From assembly GCA_003281715.1 (NCBI GenBank), contig QCBE01000011.1, forward strand, positions 1-44,992: a stretch of DNA of 44,992 nt. The letters run 5' to 3'. The position numbers and the translations under genes were made by a program. The notes under the pieces are model-generated. The model was not told the DNA's origin and made no database searches. It saw nothing but the letters and a program-made list of their open reading frames with translations. Shown here piece by piece: positions 16,822-24,523 of this stretch (positions within the stretch are counted from its first letter, which is position 1; each line of letters begins with the position of its first letter). Source of the DNA: Prochlorococcus sp. AG-347-B23. GTDB taxonomy: Bacteria > Cyanobacteriota > Cyanobacteriia > PCC-6307 > Cyanobiaceae.

Positions 16822-17736
16822 TTATATTGCACCATACAGTTTTCTAAGAAAAATTGCTATGCAAATAAAACAAATCGATAATGTATTAACAATTACATTG
16901 AGAGATTTTGAAGGATAAAGAGTTCTAAATCTGTTGGTTTTTATAATAATTTTTTTCTTTGAGAGTAATGATTCTGCTCCATGATCAATTCTGAGAAATA
17001 TATTTTTAAATAACCTTTCTAATAAGATTAATAAAACATTAAAGGATTTCTTTAGTCCTAAATTTCGAAAATTTATTGATCTAACTGACACTGATTTAAT
17101 GATATTTTGAAGTTCTTCCTGCACTAGAGGAATAAAACGTAATGCAATTAACAACTGAAAAAGCCACTTACTAGTTGGCAATCCAATCTTTCTTAATGGA
17201 TACATAAACCAACTTAATCCCCATACAATGTCTTCCTGCAATGTGGTTAAAAGCATCAAATTCACACTATGAATAACGGTAAATATCAAAGTAGAGGTTT
17301 TTATTCCTAGTTCAAAAGCTTTTCTTGATAAGTTGTAGGGACCAAAATTAATAAACCATATCTTCTGCGAAGGAATTTGCAAAATATTCCATTCTTTTTG
17401 GCTTTCCAGTACTAATTGCAACTCATTGGGATTTCTTAAATAGCTATCAAGAGATTGAATATCAGACGAGGCGAGTATTGATATACATCCAATTAATAGT
17501 GACAAACATGAGAGAAAAAATAATGATCGCCACCATACTCTGGATGGCAATAAACTTAAAAAAGTAATTAATAGTAAAAAACCAACTAAACTCAATCTCC
17601 ATATTGGACCTGCCCAGATTGGAGTGATTAAAAATATCATTACCATAATTATTTTTAATCTACTATCTATAATTCTTAGCCAACTTCTATTACCATGAAC
17701 GTATTGACCAACAGAAAATTTGGTTAGCAAATTCAT
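16822..17736 (-). CDS. Energy-coupling factor (ECF/CbiQ-type) transporter transmembrane protein
   Basis: A 304-residue membrane protein with about five hydrophobic segments (near 30-60, 66-90, 145-175, 200-215 and 280-300). RLKIIMVMIFLITPIW near the N terminus and the coupling-helix region (LLIALRFIPLVQEELQNI, then SVSVRSINFR) resemble the EcfT/CbiQ family, which links ATPases to substrate-binding S subunits for vitamin or metal uptake. Neither ATPase nor S component is nearby, so the substrate is unknown. Its ATG overlaps the der stop by one base (TAATG), indicating coupling. pipX lies 19 bases downstream. Confidence 0.82.
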   Translation of the reverse strand: MNLLTKFSVGQYVHGNRSWLRIIDSRLKIIMVMIFLITPIWAGPIWRLSLVGFLLLITFLSLLPSRVWWRSLFFLSCLSLLIGCISILASSDIQSLDSYLRNPNELQLVLESQKEWNILQIPSQKIWFINFGPYNLSRKAFELGIKTSTLIFTVIHSVNLMLLTTLQEDIVWGLSWFMYPLRKIGLPTSKWLFQLLIALRFIPLVQEELQNIIKSVSVRSINFRNLGLKKSFNVLLILLERLFKNIFLRIDHGAESLLSKKKIIIKTNRFRTLYPSKSLNVIVNTLSICFICIAIFLRKLYGAI

Positions 17737-19109
17737 TAATCTTTTTGAATTAACTCAATATTTTCTCTTTCGACTTCTTTATTTAAAGCTCTTTGCTGTT
17801 TTCCTCTCCAAAGTAAAATGAGAGGTGTTCCTTCAAAGCCTAAATTTACTCTAATTTGTTTTTCAATATATCTTCTATAAGTTATTCCGAATAATTTAGG
17901 GTCATTTACAAAAAGAGTAAAAGTGGGAGGTTTGTTCTTTACTTGAGTACCGTAATAAAGCCTACCTTGTTTGCCGCTTCTCTTCGTTGGAGGACTTTTC
18001 CAACTGATTGATTCTTTAAGTACTTCATTAACTACAGATGTTGTAACTCTTCTTCTATGTTGATTTACTGCATTAAGAGCATGTCCAAAAATATTATCAA
18101 CTCTTTGACCAGTTAGGGCAGATATAAATATCATTTTTGACCAGTGTAAAAAATAAAGTTTGGATCTAAGTTCTTTTTCTACTTGATAAATTGTTGAACT
18201 ATTTTTTTCTACAAGATCCCATTTATTAACAACAATTATGCAAGCTCTGCCTTGTTCTTCTATGCGCCCAGCCAGCTTCTGATCTTGATCAGTTACTCCA
18301 TCAACCGCATCTATAACTAACACACAAACATCACTTCTATCTATAGATTTAAAAGCCCTATTAATCCCAAAGAATTCAGTGCCATATTTAACATTTTTTT
18401 TTCTTCTAATCCCAGCAGTATCAATAATTTTCCAATGATTATCCCCTTTTTTAATAAGCGTATCTATTGAATCAGTTGTTGTACCACTAATATCACTAAC
18501 TATTGCTCTTTTTTCTCCACAGATTGAATTTAACAAACTAGATTTACCAACATTCGGCCTACCAATTATTGACATCATTATCTTTTCTTCATCATCCTGG
18601 ATATTATTTTCAGGAAGTTCGCCAATAACGAGATCTAAAAGATCTCCAGTACCTGAACCATGAATAGCCGAAACAGGGTTAGGTTCACCCAATCCTAATT
18701 TCCAGAACTCTGAAGCTAGGGATATTCCTAGAGTAGTCGATTCGCATTTGTTAACAGCAACAATTGTTTTACAGCTTGAGTTTCTTAACCATTTTGCTAT
18801 TGATAAATCGCCATCAGTAACGCCTTGATTCCCATCTACCACCAGTAACGCTACTGAAGCCTCTTCTAGAGCCAAGAAAACTTGTGTCCTTATCTCTGGG
18901 AGAAATTCACTATCATCATCAAAAACTAAACCTCCAGTATCAACTATTTGAAATTCCTTACCTCCCCATGAAGCATTTTGATAAGTTCTATCTCTTGTAA
19001 CACCAGGTTTATCAAAAACTATTGCATCATTACTTTGGCAAAGACGATTAACTAAGGTAGATTTCCCAACGTTAGGTCTTCCGATAATTGCTATTGTAGG
19101 AAGAATCAA
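17736..19109 (-). CDS. der: Ribosome assembly GTPase Der (EngA)
   Basis: A 457-residue protein with two tandem GTPase domains. The first has [14 protein letters not shown] and DTGGL, the second [22 protein letters not shown] and the NKWD guanine motif. A C-terminal KH-like domain follows (about 360-457, [15 protein letters not shown] and [17 protein letters not shown]). Der acts in 50S subunit assembly. The length is typical. It is in the middle of the minus-strand run, 73 bases after DUF1823. Confidence 0.96.
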   Translation of the reverse strand: MILPTIAIIGRPNVGKSTLVNRLCQSNDAIVFDKPGVTRDRTYQNASWGGKEFQIVDTGGLVFDDDSEFLPEIRTQVFLALEEASVALLVVDGNQGVTDGDLSIAKWLRNSSCKTIVAVNKCESTTLGISLASEFWKLGLGEPNPVSAIHGSGTGDLLDLVIGELPENNIQDDEEKIMMSIIGRPNVGKSSLLNSICGEKRAIVSDISGTTTDSIDTLIKKGDNHWKIIDTAGIRRKKNVKYGTEFFGINRAFKSIDRSDVCVLVIDAVDGVTDQDQKLAGRIEEQGRACIIVVNKWDLVEKNSSTIYQVEKELRSKLYFLHWSKMIFISALTGQRVDNIFGHALNAVNQHRRRVTTSVVNEVLKESISWKSPPTKRSGKQGRLYYGTQVKNKPPTFTLFVNDPKLFGITYRRYIEKQIRVNLGFEGTPLILLWRGKQQRALNKEVERENIELIQKD

Positions 19110-19182
19110 TTCCTCTCTCCAAAAGAAGTAGTACCCATTACAACTATACCTTTAATAAAATCTTTTACCTTATTTAAAAAAC

Positions 19183-19668
19183 TTATTTGATTTCTGGATC
19201 GCCAAAATGTCCCTTAACTGGATTAACAGGTGGTGAACTAAGACTCGGCATTAATCCATTATCTTTTGAAAAACAATCATTTTCAATCGCCCAATAAATC
19301 AACCAATTTACTGCAGTCGCTCTTCTAGTTCTTCTTGGATAGAGTTCATTAATCTTATAACCTTTAAAATTAAGAAATTTTTTCAATCCCTGTTTATAGT
19401 CTTTTGGAATTGATCGAGTCAAATGTACTGAGGCTGGTCGCTCTGAAATTATTTGAGGAGCTTTATCAAATTTTTCTGACCAATAAGAAGGAGTTAATGC
19501 GCTAGAAACCCAATTTTTTAAAGTTGTTTCTCTAGTATAAAAAAGTCTTTCCCAAACCAATTCACAAACAAAAACATCACTAACCCTATCTTCGAGAACA
19601 AGAATTAATAGATCCTTACATATTGGCCATGTAAATTGATTTTCAACTAATTTTTCTTTTTTATACAT
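19183..19668 (-). CDS. Cyanobacterial DUF1823 protein
   Basis: A 161-residue protein. The core reads ERPASVHLTRSIPKDYKQGL, then FKGYKINELYPRRTRRATAV and NWLIYWA, which is the conserved DUF1823 block known across cyanobacteria and plastids. Function is unknown. The N-terminal ten residues and the C-terminal tail rich in Pro/Ser are less conserved in type. No membrane segment is present. Its ATG overlaps the cobI stop by one base, so it is translationally coupled to a cobalamin gene. Confidence 0.7.
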   Translation of the reverse strand: MYKKEKLVENQFTWPICKDLLILVLEDRVSDVFVCELVWERLFYTRETTLKNWVSSALTPSYWSEKFDKAPQIISERPASVHLTRSIPKDYKQGLKKFLNFKGYKINELYPRRTRRATAVNWLIYWAIENDCFSKDNGLMPSLSSPPVNPVKGHFGDPEIK

Positions 19669-20423
19669 TAATCGAACCTTATCAAGATCAAAGAAAAATA
19701 AGGCATAAATTCCTTTTTATATTGGGATGCATATTGAATAATTTGATCCGGCATCCCAACACTTAAAGCTATTAATGATGTATTGATGATATCCTCTTTT
19801 TTTAAAATTTCCCTAACTAAATTCCATCTTTTGCCAACTTTCATAATGGCCAATACCGTTTTATTTGGCTTACTTTCCCTAATTAGGGTTGTTAATTCAG
19901 ATCCTGAAGAAGGGCACTCTTTGATTATTAAAGTCTCACCTTTTTTAACTAGATCAAAATCATTCAAAGCTGCTGTTGCTGATAGAGAAGAAATACCAGG
20001 TATTGTTTTGGTAATAATTTCAGCGTGATTATTTTTTATTAACCTCAAAATATTAGAAGAACTTGCAAATATTGAGGTATCTCCAAGACAAAGTAAAACA
20101 ACTGATTCACCATTTTTTATAAATTTCACAATTTTTTCTGCTGCGTTAGACCATATTTCATCAGGATCAACATCCTTCCTAGCCATTGGAAAAATAATAG
20201 GTACATTTTTTTTAAATTTGGTGTATTTCCTGACTATTCCTGCAGCGAAACTTTTTTTATTATCATCGGATATTGGAAAAACTATAACTTTCGCTTTTTT
20301 TATTGCATCCACAGCAGCAATTGTTAAAAGCGAAGGATCTCCAGGACCTACACCAACGATAGTGAATGTTGGTAAATCAGTCTTATATCGATTAAGTAAA
20401 CTTAAGAACTTATTTATTATCAT
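19668..20423 (-). CDS. cobI: Precorrin-2 C20-methyltransferase
   Basis: A SAM-dependent tetrapyrrole methylase of 251 residues from the chosen ATG at 20421-20423. The N-terminal GVGPGDPSLLTIAAVDAIKK is the family start. VLLCLGDTSIFASSSNIL, TIPGISSLSATAA and the C-terminal ALSVGMPDQIIQYAS follow. It methylates precorrin-2 at C20 in cobalamin synthesis. The frame stays open to an ATG at 20465, which would add 14 residues (MYCQGYIAK...) but overlap miaE by 26 bases. The internal ATG leaves a 16-base gap and puts the methylase domain at the usual distance, so it is preferred. Confidence 0.87.
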   Translation of the reverse strand: MIINKFLSLLNRYKTDLPTFTIVGVGPGDPSLLTIAAVDAIKKAKVIVFPISDDNKKSFAAGIVRKYTKFKKNVPIIFPMARKDVDPDEIWSNAAEKIVKFIKNGESVVLLCLGDTSIFASSSNILRLIKNNHAEIITKTIPGISSLSATAALNDFDLVKKGETLIIKECPSSGSELTTLIRESKPNKTVLAIMKVGKRWNLVREILKKEDIINTSLIALSVGMPDQIIQYASQYKKEFMPYFSLILIRFD

Positions 20424-20439
20424 TTTTATTTTTTTAACT

Positions 20440-21048
20440 TTAGCTATGTACCCTTGGCAATACAAAAGTTTCAGCTAGTATTGATGACTCAATTTCAGAC
20501 AATTCCTCTAACCTTGTGAAAGTTTGATTTTTAGAGAATTTAGTTTGCGCTAGTTTCCAGTAAACTCCAAAATGTCTTGCCTCGCTCTCTAGCAGAGACT
20601 CATAAAGGGATTTAAACGATTTATCCTCAGAATTCATAGCAAGCAAGCTTAATCTTTCATGACTTCTTGCTTCAATAAGTCCTGCTATTAAAAAACTATC
20701 AAGCATTCTATTGGGCTCTTCCTTTCTTATATTCTTGGACAATTCAGCTCCATATGGAGGCGGTTTTAAGGATTCAAGACAATGTCCAAGATCCTTCAAA
20801 AAATAAAGTATTTTTTCAAAATGCTCTAATTCCTCTCTCGCTATTGGACTTAGAACTTCTGCCAGGTTTGGTTCTGATGGATATCTAAACATCAATTGAA
20901 TAGCTACTCCTGCTGCTTTTCTTTCACAATGAGCATGGTCTATAAGAATGTCTATTGGATTAGATAATGCGAGTTTGATCCACTCATCTGAGGTAAATGA
21001 TGATAAATATTTAATTTGAGAAGTGGGCCTTTTAAAATTGACAAGCAT
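20440..21048 (-). CDS. miaE: tRNA-(ms2io6A)-hydroxylase-like diiron protein
   Basis: A 202-residue ferritin-like four-helix protein. Metal-ligand motifs are visible: DHAHCERKAAGVAIQL near 40-55, REELEHFEKI near 91-100, IAGLIEARSHERLSLLA near 120-137, and SEARHFGVYW near 150. These match MiaE, which hydroxylates the isopentenyl group of ms2i6A37 in tRNA. Function is assigned by family. It follows aroQ with no gap and precedes cobI. Confidence 0.85.
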   Translation of the reverse strand: MLVNFKRPTSQIKYLSSFTSDEWIKLALSNPIDILIDHAHCERKAAGVAIQLMFRYPSEPNLAEVLSPIAREELEHFEKILYFLKDLGHCLESLKPPPYGAELSKNIRKEEPNRMLDSFLIAGLIEARSHERLSLLAMNSEDKSFKSLYESLLESEARHFGVYWKLAQTKFSKNQTFTRLEELSEIESSILAETFVLPRVHS

Positions 21049-21489
21049 TTAATCTTTACTACTTAAATATACAATGATTCCCTCAAGAGCTAGGGAATAA
21101 CTTGATATGCCGAATCCACTAATAATTCCTATTGCTTTATCTGTCAGAAAAGATTCTTTACGAAAATCTTCTCTACTGAAAATATTTGAAATATGTAACT
21201 CAACAAACGGAATTTTAGATCCAATTAATGCATCACGAATAGAAATCGAGGTATGAGTAAAAGCGCCAGCATTTATAAGAATACCTTGAATACTTTTTAC
21301 AGACTCTTGAATTTTATCTACTATTTCCCCTTCATGATTACTTTGAAAACATTCAAGATTAATACTTTTTTCCTTAGCAACATTAGTTAAATCTTTTTCT
21401 ATATCACTCAATGTTTTTTTACCATATATTTCAGGTTCTCTAGTGCCCAAAAGATTTAGATTTGGTCCATTTATCAATAAAATATTCAT
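21049..21489 (-). CDS. aroQ: 3-dehydroquinate dehydratase, type II
   Basis: A 146-residue protein from the ATG at 21487-21489. [20 protein letters not shown] holds the catalytic Tyr/Asn region of type II enzymes. [29 protein letters not shown], and [17 protein letters not shown] follow. It dehydrates 3-dehydroquinate in the shikimate pathway. The frame is open to an ATG at 21555, but the extra 22 residues ([13 protein letters not shown]...) have no counterpart in the family. A second ATG directly precedes the chosen one (21490-21492) and cannot be excluded. It heads the ten-gene minus-strand run and is immediately followed by miaE. Confidence 0.93.
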   Translation of the reverse strand: MNILLINGPNLNLLGTREPEIYGKKTLSDIEKDLTNVAKEKSINLECFQSNHEGEIVDKIQESVKSIQGILINAGAFTHTSISIRDALIGSKIPFVELHISNIFSREDFRKESFLTDKAIGIISGFGISSYSLALEGIIVYLSSKD

Positions 21490-21591
21490 CATCAATAAAG
21501 TCTTTTCTTTACAAATGCTATCTAGAAAGAAACAAAAAAACCAAAACAATTTCACACAAAGTGTCCATTAACTGATAAGTTCAAGTGGTGG

Positions 21592-21673
21592 GGGTCGGTG
21601 CCCGAGTGGTTAAAGGGGGCGGACTGTAAATCCGCTGGCTCTGCCTACGTTGGTTCAAATCCAACCCGGCCCA
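21592..21673 (+). tRNA. tRNA-Tyr (GTA)
   Basis: The acceptor arms GGGTCGG (21592-21598) and CCGGCCC (21666-21672) pair over 7 bp with one G-U, followed by discriminator A. The anticodon arm GGACTGTAAATCC gives GTA. A long variable arm (class II, as for bacterial tRNA-Tyr) precedes the T arm GTTGG-TTCAAAT-CCAAC. No CCA is encoded. It lies upstream of a divergent aroQ and 10 bases before tRNA-Thr. Confidence 0.95.
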
Positions 21674-21683
21674 CTTTAAAATT

Positions 21684-21755
<72 letters not shown>

Positions 21756-21843
21756 CTTGAGCAATTGATTTATATAACTTAAATCTCGTAGATAAGAATC
21801 TTAACTAGAATTCAAATATATTTAACAGAGTTTGTCTTTAGTA

Positions 21844-22058
21844 ATGTCACTATCGTCATACCGGATGCACAAAATATATATTGCATCAACCATGAATTAT
21901 GGTCTTGGTTCTGATGATCCAGAGGAGTTGGCCTACTACAACAAAATCAGAAAAGAGATGGATGACATGAAAAAAAACCAATTAAAAAAGGAATTTCTCT
22001 AAATGGAAAAACTCCGAAGGAATGGATAAATGAACCTGAATACTTTTTTATGAATTGA
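21844..22058 (+). pseudogene. Small conserved-looking gene broken by a one-base slip in an A8 run
   Basis: From ATG 21844 the frame gives 52 residues (MSLSSYRMHK..., then GSDDPEELAYYNKIRKEMDD, then MKKNQLKKEFL) and stops at 22002. At the A8 run 21970-21977 the alternative frame continues as KKPIKKGISLNGKTPKEW, INEPEYFFMN, to a stop at 22056-22058. That tail has protein-like composition (GKTPKEWINEPEYF). Adding one A to the run would join the two parts into one protein of about 71 residues. Either the gene is frameshifted, slippage produces both forms, or the 52-residue protein is the real product. No family is recognised. Confidence 0.5.
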
Positions 22059-22258
22059 TGGGAGTTTGATGCTTATTTGTCTACCTTTATTGAGAATTCT
22101 TAAAGGCAAAAAATGATCAAAATTTACTGCATTTTACTCATGTTTAAATTCAATTGTTGATCCTTTATCCGTATATGGGAGTACCTCAAACCGTACATAT
22201 TTATAAGTCGAATATCCTCTTCAACTAGTTAGAACATAATAGTAGTCGTCATGAGCAA

Positions 22259-22396
22259 ATGTCTACCAAATCCACTCTAAAAGAAAATCATCAATCTGAG
22301 ATTGAAGAAAGATCAGAAGAAGAACTTCTTGAGGAAGAAATCAGGAATCAGCAAACATTGGATAGCTTTGTTGAATCTGATAAGAACTGGAGCTGA
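22259..22396 (+). CDS. 45-residue acidic protein, unknown
   Basis: ATG 22259 opens MSTKSTLKENHQSEIEERSE and ends with SFVESDKNWS. It is rich in Glu (a run EEELLEEEI near 20-28) and likely one charged helix. No family is recognised. The overall composition and position, 27 bases before another small plus-strand ORF, suggest a real gene, but its length makes this uncertain. An ATG at 22251 in another frame yields only nine codons. Confidence 0.4.
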   Translation: MSTKSTLKENHQSEIEERSEEELLEEEIRNQQTLDSFVESDKNWS

Positions 22397-22423
22397 TCAA
22401 AACTTATTTATTAGGAGAAAGTT

Positions 22424-22609
22424 ATGAACTTAAAAAGATCACCATTCTCGATCTTGAATAAAGAGAGTAGAGAAATTGACTATATAAAAGGAGTTTACAT
22501 GAGAAAAATTCAAGCTGAAATTGAATCCTTTAAAGATCCCGAAGATGAAGATAAGAGAGATACAATACAAGCTCAAGATATATTGATGCTTGATAGAATT
22601 TCAATTTAG
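22424..22609 (+). CDS. 61-residue hypothetical protein
   Basis: The sequence AGGAGA stands 7 bases before the ATG, one of the better ribosome-binding sites in this window. The protein starts MNLKRSPFSILNKESREIDY and has a charged C-terminal helix (AEIESFKDPEDEDKRD). It is soluble with no motif recognised. Its last 4 bases overlap the end of the convergent gene at 22606. Confidence 0.6.
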   Translation: MNLKRSPFSILNKESREIDYIKGVYMRKIQAEIESFKDPEDEDKRDTIQAQDILMLDRISI

Positions 22610-22908
22610 TTATTCTTTTTTTTCTTCTTCTTATCTTTTTTTTTCTTCTTTACCTTTTCATAAACCTCATCAGCCTTCTGTTCAATATTATCCAGCTTAT
22701 TTGAAAGTTCCTTTAAAGTTTCTGCTTTTCCTTCTTTAGCTACGGTGTTTTTTAGCTCAATAATTTTAACAGGCTCCTCTTTAACTATAGTATCTTTTGT
22801 CTCTTCGGTTTTAATTCCAAACTTACCTTTTATAAAATTGGTTATAAAGATAAGAACAGGAACATGGGCTAGACCTCCTATTACTATTTTTGTTTCTGAA
22901 TAAGCCAT
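22606..22908 (-). CDS. Small membrane-anchored protein with lysine-rich tail
   Basis: From the chosen ATG at 22906-22908 the protein has 100 residues. It starts MAYSETKIVIGGLAHVPVLI with a hydrophobic segment, then a Lys/Glu-rich helical region with possible coiled coil (ETLKELSNKLDNIEQKADEV), and a poly-lysine C terminus of about 15 residues. The frame is open to 22992, adding a less protein-like MITNIYWLNK... stretch; the exact start is uncertain. No function is recognised. The basic tail could bind nucleic acid or acidic lipid (inference). Confidence 0.55.
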   Translation of the reverse strand: MAYSETKIVIGGLAHVPVLIFITNFIKGKFGIKTEETKDTIVKEEPVKIIELKNTVAKEGKAETLKELSNKLDNIEQKADEVYEKVKKKKKDKKKKKKNN

Positions 22909-23049
22909 TAAATAGTTAAAAGTTCTGAGATATTTAAGCATAAATTTAATTTTTAAATTCGTTTTATTAAGCCAATAAATATTAGTAATCATTTCTTGTT
23001 TCGTAGATCAAAAATCTTGCTATTAATTAAGTAGAGACTTTTTTATTAA

Positions 23050-23139
23050 ATGCCATTAGACGTATTTCTAATAAACATGTGTGTTGTAGTTATAGCATTG
23101 CTTATCAGAAGAGAAATCAAACTTAAGAAGGCGAGATAA
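23050..23139 (+). CDS. 29-residue single-span membrane peptide
   Basis: ATG 23050 gives MPLDVFLINMCVVVIALLIR followed by a basic tail REIKLKKAR. This is one hydrophobic helix with positive charges after it. A second tiny membrane peptide starts 4 bases later. The one-helix plus basic tail design resembles small thylakoid-associated subunits in general form only; no named subunit matches. Confidence 0.4.
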   Translation: MPLDVFLINMCVVVIALLIRREIKLKKAR

Positions 23140-23142
23140 ATT

Positions 23143-23262
23143 ATGAAAACACAAATTTTAAAAGAGCATTACATTCCAAATATCCATGCTATTACTATTT
23201 TACTAATTCTTCTTCTATGTCTATGGTTACCTCTAGCACTAAGATTCTTATTAATAATTTAG
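23143..23262 (+). CDS. 39-residue single-span membrane peptide
   Basis: ATG 23143 opens MKTQILKEHYIPNIHAITIL and ends in a strongly hydrophobic stretch (LLILLLCLWLPLALRFLLII). It begins 3 bases after the stop of the 29-residue peptide, so the two are likely cotranscribed. The pre-ATG bases GAGATAAATT form only a weak ribosome-binding site. No family is recognised. Confidence 0.42.
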   Translation: MKTQILKEHYIPNIHAITILLILLLCLWLPLALRFLLII

Positions 23263-23290
23263 TCGAATTAATTAGTTAATACTCTTATCC

Positions 23291-23680
23291 TTAAATTCTG
23301 CTATATCCTAATTTTGTTTTAAAGATCTTAAATGGTACTCCTGTTCCCTTCATGGCTTCAATAACTTTATCTCCCACAGTTCCGTAAAATTCAACAGCAA
23401 AATCAGTTCCTAGTTCAGCATGAGCCTCAAGATAAACACCTAATGCTGGATTAGCTAAATGAGCTAGTAAAGCATCATCATTTTTGTAAACTTCTGACCA
23501 CACGAAACGAAGAGGATAATCAGGATCTTGATCAAAAGTATGATGGAGCATTCCTAGTTCGTCAGCTTCAACAGCTTTATCTGTCTTATCTGCAATTTCT
23601 AGGTATTCTGCAACCTTATCTTCCTTAACTTTAAGTTTTGCAAGGAGAATAAATGGAGTGTCTGATCCAAAACTAGACAT
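23291..23680 (-). CDS. Antibiotic-biosynthesis-monooxygenase (ABM) domain protein
   Basis: A 129-residue protein with the ABM dimeric alpha/beta-barrel pattern: FILLAKLKVKEDKVAEYLEI (first strand and helix), MLHHTFDQDPDYPLRFVWSE with EVYKNDDALLAHLANP (the typical V-x-E-x-(Y/W)-x-(D/S)-x-x-A-x-x-x-H run), and VEFYGTVGDKVIEAM. Members include quinol and heme-degrading monooxygenases; the substrate is unknown. G+C of its coding sequence is near 39% in the 140 bases counted, above the surroundings. The ATG is directly preceded by T7 and a 5-bp hairpin with no ribosome-binding site, see the leader entry. Confidence 0.75.
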   Translation of the reverse strand: MSSFGSDTPFILLAKLKVKEDKVAEYLEIADKTDKAVEADELGMLHHTFDQDPDYPLRFVWSEVYKNDDALLAHLANPALGVYLEAHAELGTDFAVEFYGTVGDKVIEAMKGTGVPFKIFKTKLGYSRI

Positions 23681-23722
23681 AAAAAAAGACTCTTGCGAGC
23701 CTGAGTGATGGGGATTTCCATC
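23681..23722 (-). promoter_or_regulatory. Structured leader with attenuator-like hairpin before the 23.3 kb ABM gene
   Basis: In the gene's direction the leader reads GATGG-loop-CCATC (23722-23707), then GGCTC-GCAA-GAGTC (23701-23688), a 5-bp stem with a GNRA tetraloop, then seven T (23687-23681) directly abutting the ATG. The second hairpin plus T7 looks like an intrinsic terminator placed at the start codon. Bases 23701-23716 are complementary to the candidate small RNA at 23.8 kb. Confidence 0.4.
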
Positions 23723-23800
23723 ATGACAAATTAATTAGCAACAAACAACTCCACCAATAGCTAATTTTTATTACTTACAAACACTATATATAGTGCTAAG

Positions 23801-23871
23801 ATTTTAAAAAAGGCTGGGTGATGGGGATTATCCTGCTTTTTGACTGGGGCGAAGCTATCGCCCTTTCTTTT
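23801..23871 (+). ncRNA. Candidate plus-strand small RNA ending in a terminator
   Basis: TATAGT (23789-23794) is a good -10 candidate, placing a start near 23801. The sequence ends with the terminator at 23847-23871, giving about 70 nt. No plus-strand coding gene lies upstream, so the terminator needs some other transcript. CTGGGTGATGGGGATT (23814-23829) repeats 23701-23716 with one difference. The 3' end overlaps the stop of the minus-strand 49-residue gene. No known cyanobacterial RNA family was matched with certainty. Confidence 0.4.
23847..23871 (+). terminator. Rho-independent terminator
   Basis: GGGCGA (23847-23852), loop AGCTA, TCGCCC (23858-23863), then TTTCTTTT. This is a GC-rich 6-bp stem followed at once by a T-rich tract on the plus strand. 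On the minus strand no T-run follows, so it acts in the plus direction. Confidence 0.75.
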
Positions 23872-24019
23872 ATGGGTATAACTTTCTAATAGCTTCTTGT
23901 TGTTCTTGTTTTTTTATTTCTTCAGTATCACAAACAGGACAAGAGTTCTTGTTAAGTGATGAGAAAAAAGCACTTTTTTTAAAACGTCTGAACATAGGAG
24001 TCAATAGTAAACGTTTCAT
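23870..24019 (-). CDS. 49-residue protein with a CPVC motif
   Basis: ATG at 24017-24019 gives MKRLLLTPMFRRFKKSAFFS, then SLNKNSCPVCDTEEIKKQ and a stop at 23870. One CxxC pair (Cys-Pro-Val-Cys) sits in the middle, flanked by a basic N terminus and an acidic/Gln-rich helix. A single CxxC suggests redox chemistry or half of a zinc site, perhaps shared in a dimer (inference). It lies 3 bases after the secreted-protein gene and is probably in the same transcript. Confidence 0.5.
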   Translation of the reverse strand: MKRLLLTPMFRRFKKSAFFSSLNKNSCPVCDTEEIKKQEQQEAIRKLYP

Positions 24020-24022
24020 TTT

Positions 24023-24523
24023 TTAATTACTAAATTGCCCAAACATACTTAAATACTGAAGAGGAAACACTCTGGTCAAATTTTCTATTCTCTCTTCATC
24101 CAATACAATACCCTCTGGTAATTTCTTAATTAACTTTGGAATAGCTTTTTTTGTTTCCTCTCTACAGAAATTAATTCTATAAGTAGCTTCTTTTTTTATA
24201 TTCGTTTTAATTAATCCATCGTTATCAAACATTGATTTTAAATCAAGATTATTTCCTTTCAAAAGAGCTATTAAAACAGCATCTGAAATTTTTAAAGCTT
24301 CCGCAGGTTCTTTTTCTTTGTTTATTCCAAATATCCAGGTACAGGCACCAACTCCTAATGCTCTCGCAATACAATCATCATTTCCAATTTCATCACAAGG
24401 TAATCTAAAAGACTCTTCAATTTTTTTTAGATCATATCCATTCTCACCTTCTGGAAAACCAGCTTGAGCAGAAAAAGGAAATAATAATAATAATAATATT
24501 GCAGGAAGAATTAAGCTTTTCAC
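24023..24523 (-). CDS. Secreted/periplasmic protein of unknown function
   Basis: A 166-residue protein with a clear signal peptide: MKSLILPAILLLLLFPFSAQ, cleaved after AQA near residue 22. The mature part begins GFPEGENGYDLKKIEESFRL and has four cysteines (in LPCDEIGNDDCIAR, GACTW and FCREE), which could form disulfides outside the cytoplasm. It is otherwise helical in appearance. No domain is recognised. It abuts the DUF3764-like gene with no gap. Confidence 0.65.
   Translation of the reverse strand: MKSLILPAILLLLLFPFSAQAGFPEGENGYDLKKIEESFRLPCDEIGNDDCIARALGVGACTWIFGINKEKEPAEALKISDAVLIALLKGNNLDLKSMFDNDGLIKTNIKKEATYRINFCREETKKAIPKLIKKLPEGIVLDEERIENLTRVFPLQYLSMFGQFSN

Noticed and set aside
20424..20465. 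Longer cobI start at 20465
   Set aside because: It would overlap miaE by 26 bases and add residues with no family counterpart; the ATG at 20421-20423 is better placed.
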